From Mesorhizobium sp. (lineage in GTDB: Bacteria > Pseudomonadota > Alphaproteobacteria > Rhizobiales > Rhizobiaceae), in assembly GCF_017306585.1 (NCBI RefSeq), contig NZ_JAFKIC010000148.1, positions 1 to 39,995 on the forward strand: a stretch of 39,995 nt of DNA, in the 5' to 3' direction. The translations under genes were made by a program, and so were the position numbers. Below, piece after piece: positions 25,908-34,140 of the stretch. Below the pieces are notes generated by a model. It saw only the letters and a program-made list of their open reading frames with translations, was not told the DNA's origin and searched no databases. Every line of letters begins with the position of its first letter. The stretch's first letter is position 1.

Positions 25908-27040
25908 GTCGCACGGTGCTCAGCCGGCGTGGCTTTTGCGGAATTGTTGTGGCCGGCGGGCTTGCCGCCGCCCTACCGGCGCGGTCCGCCTCGCCATTGG
26001 CGGTAACCGACATGGCAGGCCGCACTGTCCAGCTGAAGGATACGCCGAAGCGCATCATCCTGCTGGAGGCTCGCGACATCGTCACCATGTCGCTGTTGCA
26101 CCCCGACCCCGCCTCGATTGTCGTCGGCTGGGCAGCGGCGGACCGCATCGACAGCGACCTCCTGCGGGGCCAATTCGAACAGCACGGCCGCATCGCCGTG
26201 GTCGGCAAGCAGACGCCCGATACCGTCTCGTTCGAGGGGCTTGTCAGCCTCTCGCCCGATCTGGTGGTGGCCAATCTCTATATGGCGCCCCAGGGCGGCA
26301 AGGATATTCTGGTCGAGCGCCTGGAGGCTGCGGGCATACCCGTGATCTTCAGCGACCTGTCCAGCAACGCCTCCCCGGATCCGGCGCGCGCCGAGGGCGT
26401 GGTCGGCGACTTTCGCGAGGCCACGCGCATGTGGGGCGAGGTGCTGGGTGCCGGCGACAAGGCGGCCGAATATATCGCCTTCTTCGAAGCCCGTCTGAAG
26501 CGTGTCAAGTCATGCGTGGCCGGCGCCGCGCCGGTCACCACCTATCTGGAAGTCCAGTCCACCCTCGATGACTGCTGCTGGGCGGCCGGAACCAGGGTCT
26601 GGGGGGAGTTGCTGGAACTCGCCGGGGGCAGGACGCTGCCCGGTGTGACCGCGCCATGGTATCAGAAACTCCAACTGGAGTATCTCGTCTCGACGCCGCC
26701 GGACGTCTACATCGCATCCGGCGGCGGCTGGTCGGTGGGCGGGCGGCCGCAGATAGGGCCGGGCTTCAGCGCCGCGCAAGGCAGGGAAGGCTTGAAGCGC
26801 CTGACCGAAAGGACCGGCTTCGGCGGGTTGCCCTGCGTCCGCGACGGGCGTGTCCACGGCATATGGACCGGGCTGATTGCCGTTCCGGCGTTCAACATCC
26901 TGTTCGTCGAACTCGCGGCAAAGTGGTTGCATCCGCAGCAATGCGAAGCGATCGATCCGACGGACACGCTTGCCGGCATCAACGAGCGCTTCCTGCGCAT
27001 ACCTGTGCCAGGTCCGCTCTGGGCATCGTTGCAGGACTAG
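25901..27040 (+). CDS. Iron-siderophore ABC transporter substrate-binding protein
   Basis: A 379-residue periplasmic binding protein of the FhuD/FepB/BtuF (cluster A-II, helical backbone) class. The N-terminus (LSRRGFCGIVVAGGLAAAL) is a Tat-like signal ending ARSASP. Family features are VTDMAGRTVQLKDTPKRIILL, the central SLSPDLVVANLY and the C-terminal half with YLVSTPPDVYIASGGG. The start codon overlaps the receptor's stop (ATGGTAG), so the two are translationally coupled. It would hand the ferric siderophore to an inner-membrane FhuBC-like transporter, but no such permease or ATPase gene lies in this window; it must be supplied from elsewhere or be absent. Ligand unknown. Confidence 0.92.
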   Translation: MVGRTVLSRRGFCGIVVAGGLAAALPARSASPLAVTDMAGRTVQLKDTPKRIILLEARDIVTMSLLHPDPASIVVGWAAADRIDSDLLRGQFEQHGRIAVVGKQTPDTVSFEGLVSLSPDLVVANLYMAPQGGKDILVERLEAAGIPVIFSDLSSNASPDPARAEGVVGDFREATRMWGEVLGAGDKAAEYIAFFEARLKRVKSCVAGAAPVTTYLEVQSTLDDCCWAAGTRVWGELLELAGGRTLPGVTAPWYQKLQLEYLVSTPPDVYIASGGGWSVGGRPQIGPGFSAAQGREGLKRLTERTGFGGLPCVRDGRVHGIWTGLIAVPAFNILFVELAAKWLHPQQCEAIDPTDTLAGINERFLRIPVPGPLWASLQD

Positions 27041-27042
27041 GC

Positions 27043-28170
27043 ATGCCGCGCCAGCCTGGTCACAAGCGCGGATACGCGGCAAGCGCCGCTGTCGCCTTCC
27101 CGAGGGTCGAAGCGTTCCTCGACGCGATCGTGGGCTCGATCGCGACGCACGACATGACCATCGTCCGTTCGGGCGATTGTTTCGAGATCGCATCCCCTTA
27201 CGGCGCAGCCAACCTCAAGGTGGAGCCCGGCATCCTTCATCTGTCCGTGGAGACCGACAGTCGTCCCGCGCTCAACCGGCTCAAGCATGCGCTGGTCGGG
27301 CCGATCTCCTTCATCGCGGCCAGCGAGGATCTGGTCTTCGAATGGACTGGAGACGAGACCGGCCTCACTCCGCTGGAAGACCTGCGTGTCCTGCGCGTCA
27401 GGCGGGCAAGCCAGCTTACGCCGCGTGTGCGCCGGATCGTCTTCACGGGAGAAGACCTTTTCCGCTTTGACAGGGAAGACCAACTCCATTGCCGGCTGAT
27501 CTTCCAGCCCAGGGGCGTCGTGTCTCCTCGATGGCCCGCGCTAAACGATCGCGGCCACATCGTCTGGCCGGAGCATGGCAAGCTCGCCACGCGCGTCTAC
27601 ACCATTCGCGCCATCGACCCCGCGCAAGGCCAGATCACCATCGATTTCGCCTTGCATGAGCACGCTGGCCCGGCCACGCGCTGGGCGGTCGAAGCGTCCG
27701 AGGGCGACATTGTCGGCATTGTCGGCCCTGCCGCCGAGGGTCCGAAACCCGCACAATTCTATGTGCTTGCCGGGGACGAGACCGGATTGCCCGGCATAGC
27801 CCGCATTCTCGGCCGGCTCGGAGCCGATGTCCGCGGGGTCGCATTCATCGAGATGGACGGGGCGCACGAAATACAGCCTCTCGTCCATCCGCCCGATGTC
27901 GAAGTCCGGTGGCTGGACCGCAAGGGCGCCGAGCCCGGCACGACAGCGCTTCTCGCCGATGCCGTCAGGTCGGTCATCTGGCCGGCCGATCTTGGGGAAG
28001 CGTTTTTCTGGGGCGGATGTGAACACAGGACGTTCCGCCAGATTCATCGCCACCTCAGAAACGATGTCGGACTGCCGCGCCAACGTCAGGTCTTCTACTC
28101 TCACTGGCATCGCTCGCTCAGCGAGGAGCAGATCGTCGCCGTTGGCGGCGAGGCCTATTTGCCGGACTAG
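27043..28170 (+). CDS. Siderophore-interacting protein with N-terminal DUF2218 domain (ferric-siderophore reductase)
   Basis: A 375-residue cytoplasmic flavoprotein that releases iron by reducing the imported ferric siderophore. It has two parts. Residues about 1-95 match DUF2218 (RVEAFLDAIVGSIATHDM, LHLSVETDSRPALNRLK); residues about 105-370 are the SIP family FAD/NAD(P)H domain (LRVRRASQLTPRVRRIVFTG, the FAD motif RVYTIRAID, FYVLAGDETGLPGIARIL, FFWGGCEHRTFRQIHRHL, and the terminal HWHRSLSEEQ). The ATG at 27043 lies two bases after the binding-protein stop; a longer open frame upstream is shadow coding within that gene. It is the third gene of the receptor operon. The DUF2218 fusion is known in rhizobial SIP proteins, with unknown purpose. 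Confidence 0.92.
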   Translation: MPRQPGHKRGYAASAAVAFPRVEAFLDAIVGSIATHDMTIVRSGDCFEIASPYGAANLKVEPGILHLSVETDSRPALNRLKHALVGPISFIAASEDLVFEWTGDETGLTPLEDLRVLRVRRASQLTPRVRRIVFTGEDLFRFDREDQLHCRLIFQPRGVVSPRWPALNDRGHIVWPEHGKLATRVYTIRAIDPAQGQITIDFALHEHAGPATRWAVEASEGDIVGIVGPAAEGPKPAQFYVLAGDETGLPGIARILGRLGADVRGVAFIEMDGAHEIQPLVHPPDVEVRWLDRKGAEPGTTALLADAVRSVIWPADLGEAFFWGGCEHRTFRQIHRHLRNDVGLPRQRQVFYSHWHRSLSEEQIVAVGGEAYLPD

Positions 28171-28188
28171 AACGGCGCGAGCCTGGCC

Positions 28189-28938
28189 TCAGCCCTTGTG
28201 TTCCTGGAGGCTGTTGCCGCCGTCGACCACCAGAAGGGTGCCGTTGACATAGCTGGCCGCTTCGGAAGCCAGGAACAGCACCGCGGCCGCCACTTCGTCC
28301 GGCCGTCCGGCCCGCCCCGGCGGCGTGTGCAATGCGGCCTTCCGCTCCATCTCGCTCGACGCGCCCGTTTCGATCCAGCCCGGAGCCACGGCATTGACCG
28401 TGACGCCGCTGCTTGCCACTTCGAGCGCCAGCGTGCGCGTCAGGCCGACCATGCCGGCCTTGGCGGCGGAATAGGCCGACGTGCCTTCGAAGGACACCAG
28501 CGGCCCGGTGACCGATGCCACGTTGACGATGCGCCCATAGCCCGTTTCGACCATTGCCGGCAGAAATGCCCGGGTGACCATAAACGCCGTCTTCAGGCTG
28601 ACGTCGATGCCTCGGTCCCAGTCGGCTTCGGTCATGGCGAGAAACGCCTTGTCGACCGACGGCGCCGCCAGCGAGCCCATGCCGGCATTGTTGACCAATA
28701 TGTCGACGGCGCCGGTCTCGGTCCGTAGTCGGCTGACATCGGCGGCCAAAGTGAGATCGGCAACCGCCCCGCCGGCATCGATACCGTCGCCGCGAAGTTC
28801 GGCGGCGCGGTCCAGCACGCGGCTGCTGGCGCCGGTCAGGAACACGGCATGGCCCGCGCGGCCAAGCTGTCGGGCGATGGCGAAGCCGATGCCGTCGGGG
28901 GCTCCGGCGCCGGTGATCAAGGCACGTCTGCTGGTCAC
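28189..28938 (-). CDS. Short-chain dehydrogenase/reductase
   Basis: A 249-residue NAD(P)-dependent oxidoreductase of the classical SDR family. The cofactor motif is ALITGAGAPDGIGFAIA, then ILVNNAG, the catalytic serine region IVNVASVTG, and the catalytic YSAAKAG (Tyr-x3-Lys). The C-terminus reads GTLLVVDGG. It resembles FabG-like 3-oxoacyl reductases and sugar or alcohol dehydrogenases, so the substrate cannot be assigned. The GTG start at 28938 is six bases after the LysR-gene stop, so the two form an operon. The gene is convergent with the siderophore-interacting gene, 18 bases away. Confidence 0.93.
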   Translation of the reverse strand: MTSRRALITGAGAPDGIGFAIARQLGRAGHAVFLTGASSRVLDRAAELRGDGIDAGGAVADLTLAADVSRLRTETGAVDILVNNAGMGSLAAPSVDKAFLAMTEADWDRGIDVSLKTAFMVTRAFLPAMVETGYGRIVNVASVTGPLVSFEGTSAYSAAKAGMVGLTRTLALEVASSGVTVNAVAPGWIETGASSEMERKAALHTPPGRAGRPDEVAAAVLFLASEAASYVNGTLLVVDGGNSLQEHKG

Positions 28939-28944
28939 TGCTGA

Positions 28945-29865
28945 TTATCCCCGCGCCGATCTGCGATGGCCGGCGCCGATCTCCATCGGGAGAGCCTCGC
29001 TGGCGGGCACTTCCGGGGAAAGTTCCGCCAGGAGCGCGCTCAAGGCGCTGAATTGCCCGACGTCGCGTCGGCGGATGAAGAGCGTCTGGACGCGGGCTGC
29101 CTCCGGGGACAGATCGGTCAGCCGCACGCGCCCGGCGTCAGCGGCGGCCTGGAGGAGGCTTCGTGGCAGGAGCGTTATTCCCAGGCCGCCCTCCAGACAG
29201 CCGATGATCGCGTCCAGCGTGCCAAACTCGAGGCGAGCGACCTCCTGAATCCCCATCTGGGCGAGGAGAACATCCAGGCGATTGCGGTAAGCGCAGCCCT
29301 GTCCCTTGACGAGAACCCTGCATCCCACGGCAAGGTGCCTTTCGAGCGGGACGTTGGCCGGCGAAGCGATCACGAGCTCTTCCTGGAACGCCACGCTGCT
29401 CAGGAGCTGCGGGTGTTGAACCGGACCACACACGAATGCGCCGTCGAGTTCGTAATCGAGCACGCGGCGGATGAGTTCGTCGTTCGCGCCAACTTTGAGG
29501 CTGAGGTCGACCTCGGGATATTTTGTACCGTATCGCGACAGCAGGGGCGACAGCCGCAGCGCCGCCGTCGTCTCAAGCGAACCGAGCGACAAACGGCCTT
29601 TCGGCAGGCCCTCGTCCAGAACCGAGCGACGCGCTTCGGTCATCAGGTGAACCGACTTGAGCGCGTAGGGCAACAAACGTTCGCCGGCACTCGTCAGCTC
29701 CACTCCCCGGCTGTGTCGTCGGAAAAGCGCGACACCCAACTCCTCCTCGAGCGCCTTCATGCGCGCGGTGACGTTCGACTGAACCGTGTTGAGAGCTTCC
29801 GCCGCGCGATTCATCGCCCCGGAGCGGGCGACGGCTTCGAAAAACCGGAGCGAGACACTGTCCAT
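28945..29865 (-). CDS. LysR family transcriptional regulator
   Basis: A 306-residue LysR-type regulator. The winged helix-turn-helix fills residues 1-60 (LRFFEAVARSGAMNRAAEALNTVQSNVTARMKALEEELGVALFRR), and the type 2 periplasmic-binding effector domain follows from about 90 (KGRLSLGSLETTAALRL). It is divergent from the nitronate monooxygenase gene, with a good LysR-type box between them at 29880-29896, and it is co-transcribed with the downstream SDR gene. The simplest reading is that it controls the monooxygenase and its own operon in response to a nitro compound or related metabolite. The ATG at 29865 has only a weak ribosome site. Confidence 0.93.
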   Translation of the reverse strand: MDSVSLRFFEAVARSGAMNRAAEALNTVQSNVTARMKALEEELGVALFRRHSRGVELTSAGERLLPYALKSVHLMTEARRSVLDEGLPKGRLSLGSLETTAALRLSPLLSRYGTKYPEVDLSLKVGANDELIRRVLDYELDGAFVCGPVQHPQLLSSVAFQEELVIASPANVPLERHLAVGCRVLVKGQGCAYRNRLDVLLAQMGIQEVARLEFGTLDAIIGCLEGGLGITLLPRSLLQAAADAGRVRLTDLSPEAARVQTLFIRRRDVGQFSALSALLAELSPEVPASEALPMEIGAGHRRSARG

Positions 29866-29879
29866 CCCTTAAAACCCGA

Positions 29880-29896
29880 TATCTGGTTTGCAGATA
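29880..29896. promoter_or_regulatory. Candidate LysR operator (T-N11-A palindrome)
   Basis: A perfect inverted repeat TATCTG-GTTTG-CAGATA, containing T-N11-A and ATC-N9-GAT, the standard LysR-type box. It lies 15 bases upstream of the regulator's start codon and 70 bases before the monooxygenase start, in a 101-base divergent spacer, as expected for an autoregulatory activator site. Confidence 0.65.
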
Positions 29897-29966
29897 GCCG
29901 ATCCCGGAATACATCATTTGTACCGCGTACGCTATCGCGCCATCATGACCGGAAGGAGATACGAAG

Positions 29967-31034
29967 ATGACTTGGAGGAAGCGAAGCCAGGCATTTTGCG
30001 ACCGCTTCGGCTTGAGCCTGCCGATCCTGCTTGCGCCGATGGCTGGAGCGAGTTCGCCAAAGCTCTCCGCCGCCGTTGCGAATGCAGGTGGGCTTGGAGC
30101 CTGCGGTGCGCTGTTGATGAAGCCCGAGGAGATCCGGCACTGGGCCGATACCGTCCGCAGTCGCAGCAACGGGCAGTTCATGCTGAATCTCTGGGTGCCC
30201 GACCCGGCCCCACGGCGCGACATGGAGAAGGAGGCGGCGGTTCGCCGCTTCCTGGAACGGTTCGGACCGCCCTTGCCGGAGAGTGCGGGCGACGCGTCGC
30301 CACCTGACTTTGACGCGCAGTGCCGGGCGCTTCTCGAAACCGGCGCGCCGGTTTTCTCTTCGGTGATGGGCCTGTTTCCGCCCGGCTTCGTCCAGGAAAT
30401 CAAGCGCCGTGGCGCGGCCTGGTTTGCCGTGGTGTCGACCTTGGCCGAGGCTCTCGCCGCCGAAGCCGCCGGGGCGGATGTGGTCGTCGCTCAAGGCAGC
30501 GAAGCCGGCGGACATCGCGCTGCGTTCGATCCAGCGGAAGCGGAACGCAGGATGGTCGGGCTCTTCTCACTGCTGCCGGCGCTGGTCGATGCATTGAGCG
30601 TGCCTGTCGTGGCGACCGGCGGCATTGCCGACGCAAGGGGCGTTGCGGCCGCGCTCACGCTTGGGGCCAGCGCGGTTCAGATTGGAACCGGCTTCCTGCG
30701 CTGCCCCGAGGCCGAGATCCATCCCGTCTGGGCCGAAGCGATCTCTCGAACGCGACCGGAGGACACGGCAGTCAGCCGTGTCTTCAGCGGCCGCCCGGGC
30801 CGCAGCATCGCCACCGACTATGTGCTCGAGGCTCTCCGGCCCGACGCGCCCGAGCCGGCTCCGTATCCGGTGCAGCGCGGACTTACCGCGGCCATGCGCT
30901 CGGCCGGCACGGCCGAAGGCAATCTCGCAAAGATGCAGGCCTGGGCGGGCCAGTCGGCGGCACTGGCAAGCGCCGAGCCCGCGGGGGAACTGACGCAGCG
31001 GCTTTGGGCGGAGGCGCAGCAACTGCTGCCATGA
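29967..31034 (+). CDS. Nitronate monooxygenase (2-nitropropane dioxygenase family)
   Basis: A 355-residue FMN enzyme that oxidises alkyl nitronates (such as propionate 3-nitronate) to carbonyl compounds and nitrite. The TIM-barrel features are PILLAPMAGASSPKLSAAVANAGGLG at the N-terminus, the GSEAGGH motif with the likely catalytic histidine H183, and the FMN phosphate-binding VVATGGIADARGVAAALTLGASAVQIGTGF. C-terminal segments (RVFSGRPGR) match class I enzymes. A strong AAGGAGA site precedes the ATG. The gene is divergent from the LysR regulator, and the SDR could act on the carbonyl product. A perfect 14-base hairpin follows the stop codon. Confidence 0.9.
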   Translation: MTWRKRSQAFCDRFGLSLPILLAPMAGASSPKLSAAVANAGGLGACGALLMKPEEIRHWADTVRSRSNGQFMLNLWVPDPAPRRDMEKEAAVRRFLERFGPPLPESAGDASPPDFDAQCRALLETGAPVFSSVMGLFPPGFVQEIKRRGAAWFAVVSTLAEALAAEAAGADVVVAQGSEAGGHRAAFDPAEAERRMVGLFSLLPALVDALSVPVVATGGIADARGVAAALTLGASAVQIGTGFLRCPEAEIHPVWAEAISRTRPEDTAVSRVFSGRPGRSIATDYVLEALRPDAPEPAPYPVQRGLTAAMRSAGTAEGNLAKMQAWAGQSAALASAEPAGELTQRLWAEAQQLLP

Positions 31035-31043
31035 GATCGAAAA

Positions 31044-31082
31044 GTCTCGCCGGGCACTATGGGAGGGCGTGCCCGGCGAGAC
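31044..31082. terminator. Strong hairpin between convergent genes (bidirectional terminator-like)
   Basis: A perfect 14-base inverted repeat (arms 31044-31057 and 31069-31082, built on GTCTCGCCGGGCAC) with an 11-base loop starts 10 bases after the monooxygenase stop. There is no long T-tract on the plus strand, though a short A-run precedes the left arm, which would be a U-run for leftward transcription. It probably ends or insulates transcription from both sides. Confidence 0.6.
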
Positions 31083-31180
31083 GGCATGGCGCCGTCACGG
31101 TGTCCGAGTCTTTGGGAGACCGATGCGGCGCCATGGACTAAGATCAGGACCTGGGCGCCCGTGGCGCGCCCGCGATCCGG

Positions 31181-32344
31181 TCAGTTGATCACGTTCTTGT
31201 AGAACTTCGCCTCCACATCGGCCATGTCCAGGGCGGCCAGGTCGGCTGGCAGCGCATAGGCATCGGCATCGGCGTGGACCTTCGCCCGGTCGAACGCATT
31301 CGCTCCCGCGATGAAATCATTGGTGACGTAGCGGGCGGCGTCGATGTCGATGCTGGACTGGCCTATGGTCTTGAGGATTTTGAAGAACCCGTCCCAGGCA
31401 GGAATGTCGTGTTCTCCCCAGCCGGCACGCGCCGCGATATCGCCCCTGAAGGTTCGGTGAATCTGCATGAGGCTTTCCGTGCCCGCCCGCGCGCCATAAT
31501 TGGCCTTGGTCGTGGGCAAGGCCTTGAACACGATATCGGCGGCCGCGCGCGGGTTGCGATCGGCGAACTCACTGCCCATGGCCCAGCCCTTGAGGTACTT
31601 CTTCAGAAATTCCAGCCGGTCGCTATCTTCCAGGTCGGCCCGCCGCACGACCAGTGAATTCGACGGCAAGGGCGAGCCGCGCATGCCGAGCCAATAGTCG
31701 AAATCGAGACCTTTCGCGCCCAGATCGGCGCGCAGGCCTTCCCAGGCAAGGCAGGCATTGCCTTGTCCCTCCGCCAGCGCCGTCGTCCAGGTCGGCCAGC
31801 CGGCCTCGACATATCTGATCTTCTTGGGGTCCACGCCGACCGCCGCGAACATCGGGTCGCAGATCGATTGCCAGGCGGCCGATCCCAGGAGCACGGTTTT
31901 GCCCTCCAGCTCTTTCAGATCCTTGACCGCCTCGCCCTTGCGGAAGGCGATATCGAAGAGATCGTGGAAACCGCTGCCGAACACCGAGACGAGGTCCATC
32001 CCCGCATTCACCGCGAAGGAAAGGACGCCTGGCGAGGGAAAGCCGATATCGGCTTGCTTCACCGCCAGGAATTTTACGACCGCGGTTCCGTCGGAAGGGC
32101 CGGGCTCCATCGCGGTATCCACTCCCAGATCGCCGAAATAGCCCATCTGCTTGGCCACCCAGTAGGGGTAGTCGTCCATCACCTCGATCGTGCCGCGCGG
32201 CGAAATCCAGGTGAATGGCGAGTTATAAGGTTTGGCCTCCGCCGCCGGTGGACCCAGGAAGCCACCGTCGAGAATGGTGCTGGTCACAAGGCCGCCTGCG
32301 CCTACCTGCAGCAAGCGCCGGCGTGTCATTATGTGATGTGTCAT
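31181..32344 (-). CDS. ABC transporter substrate-binding protein, NitT/TauT (NMT1-like) family
   Basis: A 387-residue periplasmic binding protein of the nitrate/sulfonate/taurine type. The N-terminus (MTRRRLLQVGAGGLVTS) is a Tat signal with a triple arginine. The mature part has the family segments PYWVAKQMGYFGDLGVDTAMEPG, VVKFLAVKQADIGFPSPG, LEGKTVLLGSAAWQ and KKYLKGWAMGSEFADRNP. I chose the ATG at 32344, eight bases after a GGGAGG site, rather than an in-frame codon twelve residues upstream. It is the last gene of the hydrolase-ATPase-permease-binding protein operon. The ligand could be a sulfonate, pyrimidine precursor or aromatic acid; the sequence alone does not decide. Confidence 0.9.
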   Translation of the reverse strand: MTHHIMTRRRLLQVGAGGLVTSTILDGGFLGPPAAEAKPYNSPFTWISPRGTIEVMDDYPYWVAKQMGYFGDLGVDTAMEPGPSDGTAVVKFLAVKQADIGFPSPGVLSFAVNAGMDLVSVFGSGFHDLFDIAFRKGEAVKDLKELEGKTVLLGSAAWQSICDPMFAAVGVDPKKIRYVEAGWPTWTTALAEGQGNACLAWEGLRADLGAKGLDFDYWLGMRGSPLPSNSLVVRRADLEDSDRLEFLKKYLKGWAMGSEFADRNPRAAADIVFKALPTTKANYGARAGTESLMQIHRTFRGDIAARAGWGEHDIPAWDGFFKILKTIGQSSIDIDAARYVTNDFIAGANAFDRAKVHADADAYALPADLAALDMADVEAKFYKNVIN

Positions 32345-32419
32345 ATAGGGTTCCTCCCCTGTTGATTGGGCCGCATTCAATGTGTTGGCGGGTCGACGCG
32401 GCGTTTCGCCCCGATCCGG

Positions 32420-33235
32420 TCAGCTTTCCCAGCCGGCCAGACGTTTTCCGAGCCAGAAGAAGAAGGCGTAGATCGTGATCCCGGTGACGGCGAGGATCGC
32501 GATGCAGGCAAAGAACTCCGGCATTCGAAGCGTCGAGGAGTATGTCGTTAGCCGGCTTCCTAACCCGAATCCGCCCCCTGACATTTCAGCGCCCACCGCC
32601 GTGATCATGCCGAATATCGCCCCGATCATCAGGCCCACGATCACCATCGGCATGGCCATCGGAATGCGGATCTTGGTGAAGGTCTGCAGGGTCGAGGCAC
32701 CGCAGGATCGCGCGAGCGCGATCTTCATCGTATCAACGCGCCGGAACCCCGTGGCTGCGTTGATCATCACCATCGGGCCCGAGGCAAGGGCTACGGCGAT
32801 GATCCTTGGCGTGAACCCGAAGCCGAAATTCAGGATCAGGAGCGGCACCAGGGCCAGCATCGGCGTGGTCACCAGCAACAGGATGTAGGGCGTGATCACC
32901 TTTTCCACGAAGGGGAACTGCGTGATGACGGCCGCCAGGACCAGACCGATCGACGCCCCGATGGCGTAGCCGGCCAGGAGTTCGATCATGGTGTAGGCGT
33001 AATGCTCGCAGATCGTTGGGATTTCACGCGAGAAGAACACGCCGGCGATGGCCGACGGGGTGGGCAGGATGAATTGCGGCACCTCGAACAGGCGCAGAAG
33101 CACTTCCGCGCCGCCGATAACAAACAGGGCCACCGCAATGATCGCGGCCACCTCCTTGGCCCCCTGGTCGCCAAGCCCGCTGGCGATGCCCGTCGCGCCT
33201 GCGATACTGGCGCCGGTCTGTACTGTCTCGCTCAT
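32420..33235 (-). CDS. ABC transporter permease, NitT/TauT (SsuC-like) type
   Basis: A 271-residue inner-membrane permease. An N-terminal helix (VAAIIAVALFVIGGAEVLLRLF) is followed by the typical PTPSAIAGVFFSRE segment and five further hydrophobic segments, with the EAA loop in ALARSCGASTLQTFTKIRIPMAMP. The last helix region ends FFWLGKRLAGWES. It lies 15 bases after the ATPase gene and 75 bases before the binding-protein gene. Only one permease gene is present, consistent with a homodimeric SsuC/TauC-type channel. The ATG at 33235 follows GGGGGAA. Confidence 0.93.
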   Translation of the reverse strand: MSETVQTGASIAGATGIASGLGDQGAKEVAAIIAVALFVIGGAEVLLRLFEVPQFILPTPSAIAGVFFSREIPTICEHYAYTMIELLAGYAIGASIGLVLAAVITQFPFVEKVITPYILLLVTTPMLALVPLLILNFGFGFTPRIIAVALASGPMVMINAATGFRRVDTMKIALARSCGASTLQTFTKIRIPMAMPMVIVGLMIGAIFGMITAVGAEMSGGGFGLGSRLTTYSSTLRMPEFFACIAILAVTGITIYAFFFWLGKRLAGWES

Positions 33236-33250
33236 GGTGATGTTCCCCCG

Positions 33251-34045
33251 TCACGCCGTGGCGACCGCAGGCCTGGCCGGCGGCTGGTGCTGGATGTCGT
33301 GCTTGATCATGTTGACGAGTTCGAAGAACTCGCGCGTTTCCATCAGTTCCAGCGGCCTCGGCCGCGCGAACGGAATGTCGACCACGCGGGCAATCTGCCC
33401 TGGGCGCGCGCTCATGATGTAGACCTTGTCGGCCAGAAACACCGCCTCGGCGATGGAATGGGTGATCAGGATCACCGTCTTGCGGGATTCCAGCCAGATC
33501 TCCTCGACAAGCTTGTTCATCTCGTCGCGGGTGAAGGCGTCGAGTGCTCCGAAGGGTTCATCCATCAGCAGCACCGTGGGGTCGCTGGCCAGCGCACGCA
33601 CGATGGATGCGCGCTGCTGCATGCCTCCGGACAGTTCACGGGGCATCTTGTCGCCGAAACCGCCAAGCCCCACCCGTTGCAGGAACATGTCGATCCGCGC
33701 GGTATCGGGGCGATGTCCCCGGACTTCGAACGGAAGCTCGATGTTCTTGCGGATCGTGCGCCAGGGCAGGAGGTTTGCCTCCTGAAACATCATGCCGATG
33801 CTGGGATGGGGACCGGTAATCCATTCCTCGCCAAGGGCGATGGCTCCCGAAGTCAATTTATGGAGCCCGGCGACCGACCAAAGCAGCGTCGTCTTGCCAC
33901 AACCGGAAGGCCCGACGACCGAGATGAATTCGCCCGGCCGCACCGTCAGATCGACGTCCTTCAGGGCGAGCACTTCGCCGGATTGCGTTCTGTAGGTCTT
34001 GGTGGCGCCTCTGATGTTGAGCGCCTTGCCTTTTATCCGTTGCAT
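33251..34045 (-). CDS. ABC transporter ATP-binding protein, SsuB/TauB-like
   Basis: The ATPase of the NitT/TauT-type importer, about 264 residues. Walker A is GPSGCGKTT (45-53), signature LSGGM (138-142), Walker B LLMDEP (159-164), and the H-loop is ILITHS (histidine followed by serine, as in this subfamily). I start at the ATG at 34045, which has a GGAGGA site about 10 bases upstream and gives the usual family length. In-frame alternatives are an ATG at 34090 and a TTG at 34123. The 12-base palindrome GGGGCATGCCCC (34074-34085) lies just before this start, in the leader after the hydrolase gene. It is followed by the permease gene. Confidence 0.92.
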   Translation of the reverse strand: MQRIKGKALNIRGATKTYRTQSGEVLALKDVDLTVRPGEFISVVGPSGCGKTTLLWSVAGLHKLTSGAIALGEEWITGPHPSIGMMFQEANLLPWRTIRKNIELPFEVRGHRPDTARIDMFLQRVGLGGFGDKMPRELSGGMQQRASIVRALASDPTVLLMDEPFGALDAFTRDEMNKLVEEIWLESRKTVILITHSIAEAVFLADKVYIMSARPGQIARVVDIPFARPRPLELMETREFFELVNMIKHDIQHQPPARPAVATA

Positions 34046-34140
34046 CTTGCACGCGTCCTCCGGCGCGGTCTTCGGGGCATGCCCCTGCATTCCCCGCGGC
34101 GGCAGCGCGCGGGGTGCGGTCAAACTGTTCTTGCGAGTCG

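Noticed and set aside
26656-27042. Upstream extension of the siderophore-interacting protein gene
   Set aside because: It overlaps nearly 400 bases of the binding-protein gene. The DUF2218 domain starts right after the ATG at 27043.
17638-28170. Whether the two iron loci form one genomic island
   Set aside because: No tRNA, integrase, direct repeats or abrupt change in base composition was seen at either edge.
34074-34085. 12-base palindrome GGGGCATGCCCC before the SsuB-like ATPase start
   Set aside because: Lies inside an operon leader rather than at a promoter. It may only be a local RNA stem, so it is mentioned with the gene and not listed as a regulator site.
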